In this document: positions 1-8,805 of the stretch, piece by piece
Numbering within the stretch: the first letter of the stretch is position 1
Layout of the letters: the number at the start of each line of letters is the position of its first letter
NCBI GenBank assembly: GCA_903642215.1
Contig: CAHJWG010000002.1
Location: 248,001-312,000, forward strand
DNA: 64,000 bases
DNA from: Sphingobacteriaceae bacterium
Lineage (GTDB): Bacteria > Bacteroidota > Bacteroidia > Sphingobacteriales > Sphingobacteriaceae
Direction: 5' to 3'
Made by a program: the position numbers and the translations under genes
The notes under the pieces: generated by a model
Told to the model about the DNA's origin: nothing
What the model saw: only the letters and a program-made list of their open reading frames with translations
The model's database searches: none

Positions 1-2
1 TG

Positions 3-1766
3 TTGGGGATGAAGATTTCTCCGGATGCACAATTAGGGGATTTTACTTTAGGTGCCGAAGATCTGATTACCATCGGCAGCGACGTAAGCATCAGTTCCGG
101 TGTTAATTTAAATAACGTGGTGGTGGAAGACGGCCTGTTAAAAATCCGTTCTATTTCTTTGGGAGATCATGCCTATATCGGCAGCAGCGCTATTATTTCG
201 GGTGGTGCCACAATGGAATCATGGAGCGAATTACAAGATTTAAGCTACCTGCAGGAAGGCAAAACCATCCGCCCGGGCGAAGTTTGGCGTGGTAGTCCGG
301 CTGTTTTAAAAGAAACCAAACCTTTGGCAGCTTTGCCGCAGCCGCTATCCGTTTCTGCTTCAACCCGAAGGAAATATATGTTGATTTTTACACTTTCGCT
401 GCTGATTTTTCCTTTCACCATCCTGCTGCCTCTTTTACCAACCATTATTACGCTTAACAAATTAGACAACGCCGCGGATGATTACGATTTTACTTATCTC
501 GTGGTTGTTCCTACGCTTGCATTGGTTTATATTTTGCTTTTTGCGTTGGAAACCGTTGTATTAACGCGTTTGCTTCAGCGCAATATCAAACCCGGAACAT
601 ATTCAATTTACAGTGGCTTTTACCTGCGAAAATGGTTTGCAGATCAGCTGATGTCTTTAAGTTTAATTGTTTTGCATCCTATTTATGCAACGGTTTACAT
701 CTCCGCTTTTTTCCGGGCACTGGGAGCTAAAATCGGTAAGAATACCGAAATTTCTACGGCCAGCAGCGTTACGCATCCGCTGTTAAAAATTGGTAGCGGT
801 GCTTTTATTGCCGATGCAGTTGTTTTAGGCGAATCTGATATCCGCGGCCAGCGTTTAATCCTGGATTATACAGAAATTGATAACGGTACTTTTGTGGGCA
901 ACAGTGCGCTGATTCCGCAGGGGACAAAGCTGCCGGGCAATATGCTGATTGGTGTTTTATCGATCCCTCCAGAGAAAAATGAACTCGAACAAAATCAGGC
1001 GAAAGACTGGTTCGGGTCGCCCGCAATCGCACTTCCGCGCCGGCAGGAAAGTAACCCGTTTTCCGAAGAACTGACTTCAAAACCAAGTATTTTAAGAAGA
1101 TTAGCCCGTGCAACCGTAGAATTTATCCGGATTGTTTTGCCGGAAACTTTAATTATCATCTTCTCCATTTTCTTTATCGCCTACGGCCACGATTTAATCA
1201 CCGAGGAACCGCTGTACAAAATTATTTTGTTGTTCCCGTTTTATTATTTGGGCTTTATGGGATTGCCTGCTTTTTTTACCACGGTAATTTTAAAGTACGT
1301 TTTCATCGGGAAATTTAAAGCACAGCAAAAACCGATGTGGACGGATAAAGTATGGCGCAGCGAAGCCATCACCACCACTTATGAAGCTTTGTCTGTACCG
1401 TTTTTGCTGGATTATATGCGCGGCACGCCTTGGCTGCCAATTGCCATGCGGATTTTAGGCGTAAAAGTTTGTAAACGCGTTTGGATGAATACCACCGATA
1501 TTACCGAATTTGATATGGTTTCTTTAGGCGATGATGTGGCACTGAATGAAAACTGCGGGCCGCAAACGCATTTGTTTGAAGACCGGGTAATGAAAGTTGG
1601 AACCGTAAAAATCGGTTCCAGGAGCAGCATCGGTGCCGGAACCATCATTTTATATGATACCGAAATCGGTACGGATTGTAAAATTGATGCTTTATCCTTA
1701 GTAATGAAAGGCGAAAGATTAGCCACCGGAACCGATTGGACGGGCAGCCCGGTACAACCGGCATAA
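3..1766 (+). CDS. Pls/PosA-type NRPS, C-terminal region (partial at left edge)
   Basis: This is the C-terminal part of a gene that begins outside the window, because the frame is open to base 3 and no convincing start is seen. The 587 visible residues have three blocks of hexapeptide-repeat (left-handed beta-helix) sequence, at about 20-105, 235-345 and 480-587, separated by hydrophobic membrane segments near 127-150, 165-190, 215-240, 375-400 and 408-435. This layout matches the terminal domain of Pls/PosA-family non-ribosomal peptide synthetases, the family of epsilon-poly-lysine synthetase, where the membrane domain is thought to join amino-acid units. The adenylation and carrier domains would lie upstream, so the substrate cannot be judged. 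A stand-alone membrane acyltransferase-like protein is the alternative. Confidence 0.75.
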   Translation: MGMKISPDAQLGDFTLGAEDLITIGSDVSISSGVNLNNVVVEDGLLKIRSISLGDHAYIGSSAIISGGATMESWSELQDLSYLQEGKTIRPGEVWRGSPAVLKETKPLAALPQPLSVSASTRRKYMLIFTLSLLIFPFTILLPLLPTIITLNKLDNAADDYDFTYLVVVPTLALVYILLFALETVVLTRLLQRNIKPGTYSIYSGFYLRKWFADQLMSLSLIVLHPIYATVYISAFFRALGAKIGKNTEISTASSVTHPLLKIGSGAFIADAVVLGESDIRGQRLILDYTEIDNGTFVGNSALIPQGTKLPGNMLIGVLSIPPEKNELEQNQAKDWFGSPAIALPRRQESNPFSEELTSKPSILRRLARATVEFIRIVLPETLIIIFSIFFIAYGHDLITEEPLYKIILLFPFYYLGFMGLPAFFTTVILKYVFIGKFKAQQKPMWTDKVWRSEAITTTYEALSVPFLLDYMRGTPWLPIAMRILGVKVCKRVWMNTTDITEFDMVSLGDDVALNENCGPQTHLFEDRVMKVGTVKIGSRSSIGAGTIILYDTEIGTDCKIDALSLVMKGERLATGTDWTGSPVQPA

Positions 1767-1775
1767 GTTTTTAAC

Positions 1776-1852
1776 CGATAAAAGAAGTATCAACAATTGA
1801 ATATAAATTTAATTTTGGTTTTGGCTGATCAGTTTTAATTGTTGATTTATCG
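1776..1852 (+). repeat. Hairpin element A carrying the dispersed motif
   Basis: Two nested perfect inverted repeats: outer arms CGATAAA (1776-1782) and TTTATCG (1846-1852), inner arms TCAACAATT (1790-1798) and AATTGTTGA (1837-1845). The left spacer between the arms is the AGAAGTA of the dispersed motif. The loop contains TTTTGGTTTTGGCTG (1813-1827). Element B (2391-2442) has the same plan with a different stem sequence. Confidence 0.7.
1779..1790 (+). repeat. Dispersed motif copy TAAAAGAAGYAT (intergenic)
   Basis: Exact 12-mer, preceded by AACCGA, 12 bases after the NRPS stop codon. It is the left part of a hairpin element (1776-1852, listed separately). Confidence 0.9.
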
Positions 1853-1918
1853 TAAGCTTTTTATTTCCGTAAATGAATCAGACAACTCAACAAACAAAAA
1901 AATTTCAATACAACAAGA

Positions 1919-2302
1919 ATGAAAAAGGTAACTGGAATTGGCGGCATTTTTTTTAAATGTAAAGATCCCAAAAAAATGAACGAATGGTACAAAACACATT
2001 TAGGTTTTGATACAAACGAATACGGGGCAACTTTTAAGTGGCGAGAAAGTGCAGACCCGGCAAAAAAAGGATCTACGCAATGGAGCCTGTTTGCTGAAAC
2101 AACAAAATATTTTGAGCCTTCATCAAAAGACTTTATGATAAATTATAGAGTCGAAAACTTGGAAGCTCTTGTGGAACAACTTAAAAATGAAGGCGTAACA
2201 ATTGTAGATGAAATTGAGACTTTTGATTATGGTAAGTTTGTTCATATCGTTGATGCTGAAGGTAACAAGATTGAACTTTGGGAACCTAATGACAGTGAGT
2301 AA
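1919..2302 (+). CDS. VOC (glyoxalase/bleomycin-resistance) family protein
   Basis: The 127-residue protein has the single-domain vicinal-oxygen-chelate fold signature: an N-terminal strand (VTGIGGIFFKCKDP), a YKTHLGF helix motif, and a C-terminal FVHIVDAEGNKIELWEP strand whose Glu is a usual metal ligand position. Members act as lyases, dioxygenases or antibiotic-binding proteins in the cytoplasm; the substrate cannot be read from sequence. The ATG is followed by MKKV and is the only reasonable start. The gene is AT-rich compared with its left neighbour and sits between two motif-bearing hairpin elements (A and B), as does the regulator downstream, which suggests the stretch was acquired or exchanged as small units. 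Confidence 0.85.
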   Translation: MKKVTGIGGIFFKCKDPKKMNEWYKTHLGFDTNEYGATFKWRESADPAKKGSTQWSLFAETTKYFEPSSKDFMINYRVENLEALVEQLKNEGVTIVDEIETFDYGKFVHIVDAEGNKIELWEPNDSE

Positions 2303-2390
2303 AATATTTAATTGATAAACAAAATTGAAATTTTCGATGCAAAAGATCAGGTTTACAATATCAGTACTTGATGTTATAAATTTTAGCCGA

Positions 2391-2442
2391 TAAAAGAAGT
2401 ATCAATATTAAATTACACATTTGGCTTTGGCTGTTTAATATT
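2391..2442 (+). repeat. Hairpin element B carrying the dispersed motif
   Basis: An exact TAAAAGAAGTAT (2391-2402) preceded by TTTTAGCCGA is followed by inverted arms AATATTAAA (2404-2412) and TTTAATATT (2434-2442). The loop ends in TTTGGCTTTGGCTG (2420-2433), nearly the same as the loop of element A, while the stem sequence differs but still pairs. Confidence 0.7.
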
Positions 2443-2502
2443 ATTGTCGTTACATTATCATTCCTTTTCTATCAGCGGTAATATAGTAATTTATTATGGA
2501 AT

Positions 2503-3075
2503 ATGTTAGAACTTAAACAGTACATAAAATCTTACTTTGGAGTTGTTGATACCAATGACTTGGATAAAATAGTTTCATTATTTAAATTGACAACTATTAA
2601 AAAAGGGGATTTTTTATTAAAATCAGGCAAACAGTGTGGCAAATTAAGTTTCGTCCAATCAGGACTTTTAAGAACATTTATTTCAACAGAAGATAAAGAA
2701 ATAACGCAGTGGATTTCAACAAAAGGCTATTTCGCTGCAGATTTATCAAGTTTTATATTTGAGACTCCTTCCCATTCATCAATTCAAGCATTAGTTGATA
2801 CTGAAATTTCCACTATTTCAAAAAACAATTATAAATTATTAGGAGAATTAGTCCCGAAATGGCACGAATTAGAAAAGTTATTTATTGTTCGTTGTTTTAT
2901 AATTTTAGAAGAAAGAATTTACAGACATTTATCCATGACAGCCGAAGAAAGGTATGAATACTTTTTTGAGAATAATAAAGAACTTTTTAATCAGGTTCCT
3001 TTGCAATATATTGCTTCAATGCTTGGAATGACACCCGAAACTTTTAGTCGAATCAGAAGAAAACAACTTTCGTAA
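2503..3075 (+). CDS. Crp/Fnr family transcriptional regulator
   Basis: The 190-residue protein has a cyclic-nucleotide-binding-like beta-roll at about 15-115 (TTIKKGDFLLKSGK, FVQSGLLRTF) and a C-terminal helix-turn-helix with LQYIASMLGMTPETFSRIRR at about 167-187, the typical Bacteroidota Crp/Fnr recognition helix. No cysteine cluster for an Fnr-type iron-sulfur centre is seen. It is a cytoplasmic DNA-binding protein and its effector is unknown. It is followed 67 bases later by an SRPBCC gene on the same strand, which may be its target. Codon use is AT-rich, like the rest of the 1.9-3.6 kb stretch. Confidence 0.88.
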   Translation: MLELKQYIKSYFGVVDTNDLDKIVSLFKLTTIKKGDFLLKSGKQCGKLSFVQSGLLRTFISTEDKEITQWISTKGYFAADLSSFIFETPSHSSIQALVDTEISTISKNNYKLLGELVPKWHELEKLFIVRCFIILEERIYRHLSMTAEERYEYFFENNKELFNQVPLQYIASMLGMTPETFSRIRRKQLS

Positions 3076-3142
3076 TTTCTTGATTTTTGTCAAGAGTAAT
3101 GTAAACATTCTTTTGAACATTTGTAGTGTAATTTAAAACGCA

Positions 3143-3581
3143 ATGTCAATGGAAATCAAAACAGAAATTTTAATTAATGCAACACCTGAAAGAGTGTGGT
3201 CAATTTTTACAAATTTTAATAATTATCCAAGTTGGAATCCATTTATAAAATCAATAAGTGGAGAAGTTAAAGTTGGAAGCAAAATTACAGTAAATATAGA
3301 ACCACCCGAATCAAAAGGAATGACATTTAAACCTAAAATTCTAACATTTGAAACCAACAAGGAACTAAGCTGGCTCGGGCAATTATTGTTTGCAGGACTT
3401 TTTGATGGGGGAACACAAATTTGAACTTATTGATAATCGAAACGGAACAACAATTTTTAAACAAAGTGAAAAATTTAAGGGAATACTTGTGCCATTTTTC
3501 AAAAAGCAACTTAACAGCAATACAAAAAACGGGTTTGAAGAAATGAATAAAAAATTGAAAGAACTGGCTGAACAGAACTAA
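3143..3581 (+). pseudogene. SRPBCC-family gene split by a frameshift in a G5 run
   Basis: The first frame (3143-3424) encodes MEIKTEILINATPERVW and WNPFIKSISGE, the hallmark start of an SRPBCC (START-like ligand-binding) protein, but ends abruptly after LFDGG. The remainder continues in another frame to 3581 with GEHKFELIDNRNG and a normal amphipathic C-terminal helix. The break falls at five G residues at 3407-3411; four would restore LFDGEHKFEL and a full-length protein of about 145 residues. It is therefore a recent frameshift, a phase-variable tract or a sequencing error. SRPBCC proteins bind hydrophobic ligands or act as cyclases; no specific role can be given. Confidence 0.8.
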
Positions 3582-3701
3582 TTACAATGATAAAAATCTG
3601 TTTAAATTTTATCAGTAAAAATAATCGTACTTTTTTATGCCTGTAAATTTTGTTTGTATCGAATTAAGTGCAGTAGTATGAAGTTCTGATATTTTAGGTG
3701 A

Positions 3702-3713
3702 TAAAAGAAGTAT
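3702..3713 (+). repeat. Dispersed motif copy TAAAAGAAGYAT (intergenic)
   Basis: Exact 12-mer preceded by TTTTAGGTGA. It lies in the 292-base gap between the SRPBCC gene and convergent PEP carboxylase. An AT-rich imperfect hairpin (AAAAT-AAA-ATTAA pairing with TTAAT-AAA-ATTTT) follows it. I see no gene in the gap. Confidence 0.9.
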
Positions 3714-3873
3714 TGAAAATAAAATTAATAATGCTTATCATTGATTTAATAAAATTTTGGAGAAGTTACTTTTTATAAATGTATCGGCTATTTAGATACA
3801 ATAAAAAGCATTTTGGATACTTTCAAAATTTTCCTAATAACTACAGCACAACTTTTACCTTATAAAAAAAGCA

Positions 3874-6450
3874 TTAAGCTAAATTTCGCCCGGCGTTTAC
3901 AATGCCGTAAACCGTACGAATAATTAATTTGTTGTATAAACTAACCACTTCTTCGCTTAAATCCTGGTAATGCAATTGCTGTAACGCATAGTGCTGAATC
4001 ACAACCAAAGGCAAAATAATTTTTTCGCGCAAAGCGATGGATTGTCTTTCAACAGGTGCTTCTTCCATTAAAACTTTTGTGTCGGATAGTTTTAAAAGTA
4101 ACGTACGGGTCAGTTCATATTCATCTTTCAGCATCAGCCAAAAAGTACCGTATTCCGGATCGTCTGCCAGTTTCGCGGTCACATCAAAATTAGATTTAGA
4201 CATCGACATCATACAATTATCAATGATTGTTTTGAAGAAGCTCGACTGCCGGTACAGGTTTTTTAAATCTTCCCACTTGCCTTCATCTTCCATCTTTTTT
4301 AATGCTGTTCCAACACCATAAAAACCCGGAATATTCTGTTTTAGCTGGCTCCAGGCCGTTACAAAACTGATGGCTCGCAAATCTTCCAGCTTTAGTTCTG
4401 CACCCGAATTTCTTTTTACCGGCCGGCTGCTAATATTGATTTCCGACAATAACTTTAGCGGACTTAAATGCTCTAAATATGGCAAAAACAAAGGATTGCC
4501 GCGCAGTTCCATAAAATAACGATAGCTTTCATCAGCCATATTTTGTATTAATTCACGTCCGTTATCATTAATGGTATCACCGCTTTCCTGGTTCAGGGCA
4601 GATACAATTCCGGCATTGATAAGCTGTTCCATATTAAAACGTGCGCTGTCAACAGAGCCGTATTGCGTACTGATTGTTTGTCCCTGTATTGTTAACTGGA
4701 TATAATCATTGGCAATTTCATGGCCCATTGAAGCATAAAAACGGTGTGTTTTGCCGCCGCCGCGTGCAGGCGGCCCGCCCCTGCCGTCGAAAAATGCGAG
4801 GTCAATATTATACTTTCTCGACATAGCCGTTAGCTCAACTTTTGCCTTGTAGATAGACCAGTTCGCCATCAAATAACCGCCGTCTTTTGTACTGTCAGAA
4901 AAACCCAGCATAATTGTTTGCCGGTTATTTCGCTTCTTTAAATGATTTGTATAAAACGGATTAGTGTACAGCTTTTCCATAATTCCGCCAGCTTCCTGCA
5001 AATCATTTACGGTTTCAAAAAGCGGTACAAAATCAACAGTTAGTGTTTCTGCTTTCCAACCGCTCCACAAAAATAAATTCATCAGCTGCAAAATATCAGT
5101 TGCTTCCTGGCAGTTGCTGATGATGAAGCGGTGACAAGCTTTTTCGCCGTTCGTTTCCTGTATTTCACGCATGTAACGAATGGTATCCAGCGTATCTTTT
5201 ACCATATCATCTGCCAGATCAGGGCTGTAAAAATCAGCTTCTGTAAAACGGATATTTTTCAGTTTTTCTTCTTCCGTTTGATCGTTATAATCTATTGGAA
5301 GTCTGTGTTTTACAAGTGATTCTGTTAGGTAATAATTATGTGTTTTTCTCAGGATTCTGCTATCCTGCCGGATGTCCAGCGTAGCGAAATAACTCCCGAA
5401 GATTTTTACTTTACGGATCAGATCGTCCACCAGATTACTAAACAAACCGTCATGATCTTTTTGCAAAACCTGCTTAATATTTTCCAGATTTTGCAGGATG
5501 ATTACCTGCTGATTTTTATTATGCAGCTCGCCTTCACGCGTTTGTTTGTTAAACTGTTTATCCAGTTCGGCCATAAATTGTTCTACACCGCGGAAAGTTA
5601 AACGTTTGCGCAACTGCTTGTAATCCCGCGCATAACAGCGAAAAATAACCTTGCGCAAAAGTTCTGTTACGGCTTGTGTTGACTGCAGGTTTACGTTCGG
5701 GTTGCCATCCCGGTCGCCGCCCGGCCAAAAACCAAGTTCTACCGTTTGGTGTTCGTCTTCCGCTAAAAAATCAAACTCTGTATCTAATTTTTCTTTGATG
5801 GAAGATGCAGCCTGGTAAAATACGTTCTCTAAAAACCAAGCTAAAGAAACAGCTTCGTCAACCGGCGTTGGCTTTTCTTTGTTTAAAAAAGGTGTTTTGC
5901 CCAGCTGCTGCAACAGTAAATAAATCTGGTTGATGTTGTTTACTTTAAGTGCTTCGGTTAATTCGGTGATGATTCCCAATACGCTGCCCGGATAAAACTG
6001 TGTCGGATGCGCAGTTAAAACCAATCGCAGGGAAAATTTTTCCAGTGCTTCCCTAACTTTCGCATGGGTATCCGGCTGGTTTACCACCTGCTGCAATAAA
6101 ACCTGCAGCGAACTACTGTCATCCGTAGTTTCTAATTTTGAAAAAGCAGAATCTTCAATCGCATCAAACAAAACAACCTGACGCTCAATATATTGGATAA
6201 AACGGAACAACAAGTGAAACCGGTCTGCATCCTTAATATACTGCTGATATTTACTAAAAAAGCTTTCAATAATTTCTACCGGAGACAGCTTTTTACCAAT
6301 TCCTTCTTCTACATGTGCTTTAAAAAATGGCAGCAGCGTGCCGGTAGATTTTACCTGATAAAACGGAAGGGTTAAAAATAAACTGTTGTACAAATCAAAT
6401 CGGGTAACTACCTCATTGTTAAATACAAATTCTTTCTGGCTGATTTTCAT
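3874..6450 (-). CDS. ppc: Phosphoenolpyruvate carboxylase
   Basis: The 858-residue enzyme carboxylates phosphoenolpyruvate with bicarbonate to oxaloacetate, refilling the TCA cycle. The catalytic-His motif TAHPT is at 146-150, followed by PGGDRDGNPNV, the GFSDSTKDGGYL motif with the conserved Lys, and the glycine-rich loop FDGRGGPPARGGGKTH near 555. Most family members have FHGRGG at the last site, so the Asp there marks a Bacteroidota-type variant and is not taken as a defect. The length fits the family (850-950). It ends in GRNLA instead of the common NTG. It is monocistronic, with an ATG start and convergent low-GC genes on its 3' side. Confidence 0.95.
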   Translation of the reverse strand: MKISQKEFVFNNEVVTRFDLYNSLFLTLPFYQVKSTGTLLPFFKAHVEEGIGKKLSPVEIIESFFSKYQQYIKDADRFHLLFRFIQYIERQVVLFDAIEDSAFSKLETTDDSSSLQVLLQQVVNQPDTHAKVREALEKFSLRLVLTAHPTQFYPGSVLGIITELTEALKVNNINQIYLLLQQLGKTPFLNKEKPTPVDEAVSLAWFLENVFYQAASSIKEKLDTEFDFLAEDEHQTVELGFWPGGDRDGNPNVNLQSTQAVTELLRKVIFRCYARDYKQLRKRLTFRGVEQFMAELDKQFNKQTREGELHNKNQQVIILQNLENIKQVLQKDHDGLFSNLVDDLIRKVKIFGSYFATLDIRQDSRILRKTHNYYLTESLVKHRLPIDYNDQTEEEKLKNIRFTEADFYSPDLADDMVKDTLDTIRYMREIQETNGEKACHRFIISNCQEATDILQLMNLFLWSGWKAETLTVDFVPLFETVNDLQEAGGIMEKLYTNPFYTNHLKKRNNRQTIMLGFSDSTKDGGYLMANWSIYKAKVELTAMSRKYNIDLAFFDGRGGPPARGGGKTHRFYASMGHEIANDYIQLTIQGQTISTQYGSVDSARFNMEQLINAGIVSALNQESGDTINDNGRELIQNMADESYRYFMELRGNPLFLPYLEHLSPLKLLSEINISSRPVKRNSGAELKLEDLRAISFVTAWSQLKQNIPGFYGVGTALKKMEDEGKWEDLKNLYRQSSFFKTIIDNCMMSMSKSNFDVTAKLADDPEYGTFWLMLKDEYELTRTLLLKLSDTKVLMEEAPVERQSIALREKIILPLVVIQHYALQQLHYQDLSEEVVSLYNKLIIRTVYGIVNAGRNLA

Positions 6451-6529
6451 ACGATATTGATAAGCTTATCTTCGGCAAATTAAAGATTAATAGGTTTATT
6501 ATAAGTTTTTATATCAAATTTTTATCTGC

Positions 6530-6541
6530 TAAAAGAAGCAT
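6530..6541 (+). repeat. Dispersed motif copy TAAAAGAAGYAT (intergenic)
   Basis: Exact 12-mer (C form) between the divergently transcribed PEP carboxylase and FUSC genes, preceded by TTTTTATCTGC. Confidence 0.9.
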
Positions 6542-6571
6542 CGTTCTTAAAAAAACCACCGTTTCTTAGTT

Positions 6572-6579
6572 TAATTTTG
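6572..6579 (+). promoter_or_regulatory. Putative -7 promoter box for the FUSC gene
   Basis: TAATTTTG matches the Bacteroidota TAnnTTTG box and lies about 60 bases before the ATG at 6640. No clear -33 TTG is seen. Confidence 0.4.
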
Positions 6580-6639
6580 CCGGAAGATTTTTGCAGATGC
6601 AAACAGAAAGGCATGTGCTAATCTTAATCAAAACTAATA

Positions 6640-8790
6640 ATGCGGCTACCAACCAGAAAAATTTACAGCTTCTTTTACAGTCAGTATTTCTCTGACGGGC
6701 TGCGTATTACTTTGGGTGTTTTAATCCCTGCACTTTTTTTTAACCGGATCGGCCAGCTGGCAACCGGTGTTACGGTAGCTTTAGGTGCGTTGTGTGTGAG
6801 TGTGGTAGATGCGCCCGGGCCAGTTGTGTATAAACGTAACAGCATGATAATCTGTTGTTTACTGCTGCTTTTGGTTTCGCTGATTACAGGGTTTGTCCAG
6901 CCCTATCACATTTTACTTGGTGTTGAAGTGGTACTTTTTTCCTTCTTTTTTTCCATGTTTCCCATTTATGGAAACAAAACTGCTTCTATCGGAACCTGTG
7001 CCCTGCTTATCATGATTTTTATGATCGAAAAGCGCATGGAACCGCATCAGGTGGTTGCTTCCAGCTTGCTAATTTTAGCCGGAGGGATTTGGTACACGGT
7101 TTTAAGCTTACTTTTTTTTGGGATCAGGCCGTACCGTGCTGCGCAGCAGGCTTTGGGCGAATGTATCAGCGAAGTTGCCTTGTATTTAAGACTGAAAGCC
7201 AGGTTTTATGCGGAAAAAACCAATACCGACGAAAATTATAAAGATTTGGTTTCCCAGCAAATTAAAGTTAGCCAGCACCAGGATGCCGTTCGGGAATTGC
7301 TTTTTAAATCGCGGACAATCGTAAAAGAATCAACGCATACCAGCCGGATGCTGATTTTAATTTTTGTTGATCTGGTAGATCTTTTTGATCAGATTACTTA
7401 TACCCATTACGATTACGATAATCTGCGGAAAATTTATTTAAAAACCGGCTTGCTCGAAGAAATTTCCCGGTTAATTAACCAAATGGCAGGCGAGCTTGAT
7501 CAGGTTGGTTTTTCAGTACAATCCCGTAAAAAATATAAAAGTACGATCACCCATACCGAAGATCTGGAACAGTTAAAAAACCATATTGATGAAATTGCTG
7601 CGGCAAACCAGCAAACCAGCACTTTATTTCTGAAGAAAATCTTGATTAACCTACGCAACATCAACTCGCGTTTAATCGATATGGCGAGTTATACCAGCGC
7701 ACCGCAAACTGTAAAAAAAACAGTGCAAAATTTAGAATATGCACGTTTTATAACACATCAGGATTATGCGCCGCATGTTTTTTTTGAAAACCTTACGTTC
7801 AAATCCACTACTTTTAAGCATGCTTTGCGGGTTGCAATTGTATGCGGCCTCGGTTTTATCCTGTCAAAAACAGTAGTCACCGGCCACCACAGTTACTGGA
7901 TTTTGCTAACCATTATTGTGATCTTAAAACCGGGTTTCAGCTTTACCAAACAGCGTAATTATCAGCGGCTTATCGGCACAGTTGCAGGCGGATTAATCGG
8001 GATTTTAATCCTGTTTTTTATTCCCGACAAAACAGCTCAGTTTTTTATCATGCTGTTTCTGATGTTGTTTACGTACAGTTTTTTACGGTTAAATTACGTG
8101 GTGAGCGTTATTTTTATGACACCTTATGTGTTGATCGTTTTTAGTTTTTTGGGTGTCGAACTGATTCACACCGTAGAAGAACGCGTGCTGGATACTTTTA
8201 TCGGTTCTGCACTGGCGTTTTCTTCTGCGTTTATCATTTTCCCCAATTGGGAATCTGATTTACTGAACCAGAGTTTGAGTAAAGTAATCATCAGCAATCA
8301 AAATTATCTTAAAACCGTAACTGCGCGTTTAAACGGTTTACCCTTAAACACAACTGAATATAAGCTGGCGCGAAAAGATGTTTATGTTGAATCAGGCAAT
8401 TTATCTGCTGCATTTGAACGTATGATTGCCGAACCGAAAAGCAAACAAAAACACGCGAAAGATATTCATAAATTCGTTGTTTTAAACCACATGCTCTCTT
8501 CGGCAATTGCTGCCATTGCAGCAAATTTACCTGATAAAAACAGTATCAGTTTACCGGCGCAACTTAAAATTGCCCGCCATGCCCAGATTATTTTAAAGGA
8601 AACGAACAAAAAATTAGGTGTGATTATCGAAAATCCCACAGAAGCTGCCCAAGTTGAATCTTCTGATAACACTCCTGAAAATGTTACCGATAACAGCCAG
8701 GCAGATATTTTATTTTTGGAAGATCAGCTGCGTTTTATCCTGAAAATCAGTTCTGATATTACCAAAATTGCGGATGTAATTTTAAGCTGA
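6640..8790 (+). CDS. FUSC family (YccS/YhfK-like) inner-membrane protein
   Basis: The 716-residue protein has the two-part FUSC layout: six N-terminal hydrophobic segments (about 20-170), a long soluble helical region (about 175-385), then a second membrane block (about 395-540, with SYWILLTIIVILKPGFSFTKQR, the family signature) and a soluble C-terminal tail. Relatives include YccS and the aromatic-acid efflux protein AaeB; the substrate here is unknown. It is transcribed alone. The TGA stop at 8788-8790 overlaps the first base of a dispersed-motif copy that also supplies the stop region of the convergent gene. A copy of the sister motif lies inside it at 8535-8546. Confidence 0.88.
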   Translation: MRLPTRKIYSFFYSQYFSDGLRITLGVLIPALFFNRIGQLATGVTVALGALCVSVVDAPGPVVYKRNSMIICCLLLLLVSLITGFVQPYHILLGVEVVLFSFFFSMFPIYGNKTASIGTCALLIMIFMIEKRMEPHQVVASSLLILAGGIWYTVLSLLFFGIRPYRAAQQALGECISEVALYLRLKARFYAEKTNTDENYKDLVSQQIKVSQHQDAVRELLFKSRTIVKESTHTSRMLILIFVDLVDLFDQITYTHYDYDNLRKIYLKTGLLEEISRLINQMAGELDQVGFSVQSRKKYKSTITHTEDLEQLKNHIDEIAAANQQTSTLFLKKILINLRNINSRLIDMASYTSAPQTVKKTVQNLEYARFITHQDYAPHVFFENLTFKSTTFKHALRVAIVCGLGFILSKTVVTGHHSYWILLTIIVILKPGFSFTKQRNYQRLIGTVAGGLIGILILFFIPDKTAQFFIMLFLMLFTYSFLRLNYVVSVIFMTPYVLIVFSFLGVELIHTVEERVLDTFIGSALAFSSAFIIFPNWESDLLNQSLSKVIISNQNYLKTVTARLNGLPLNTTEYKLARKDVYVESGNLSAAFERMIAEPKSKQKHAKDIHKFVVLNHMLSSAIAAIAANLPDKNSISLPAQLKIARHAQIILKETNKKLGVIIENPTEAAQVESSDNTPENVTDNSQADILFLEDQLRFILKISSDITKIADVILS

Positions 8791-8801
8791 TGCTTCTTTT
8801 A
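8790..8801 (-). repeat. Dispersed motif copy TAAAAGAAGYAT between convergent genes
   Basis: The reverse-orientation exact 12-mer fills the 15-base gap between two convergent genes. It overlaps the FUSC stop codon, and its flank (ATCACCTAAAA) contains the stop codon of the opposing gene. Confidence 0.9.
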
Positions 8802-8805
8802 TCAC

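Noticed and set aside
1776-3780. An integron gene-cassette array
   Set aside because: Small genes with hairpins between them look cassette-like, but I see no RYYYAAC/GTTRRRY attC core sites and no integrase; xerD at 38.7 kb is a housekeeping Xer protein.
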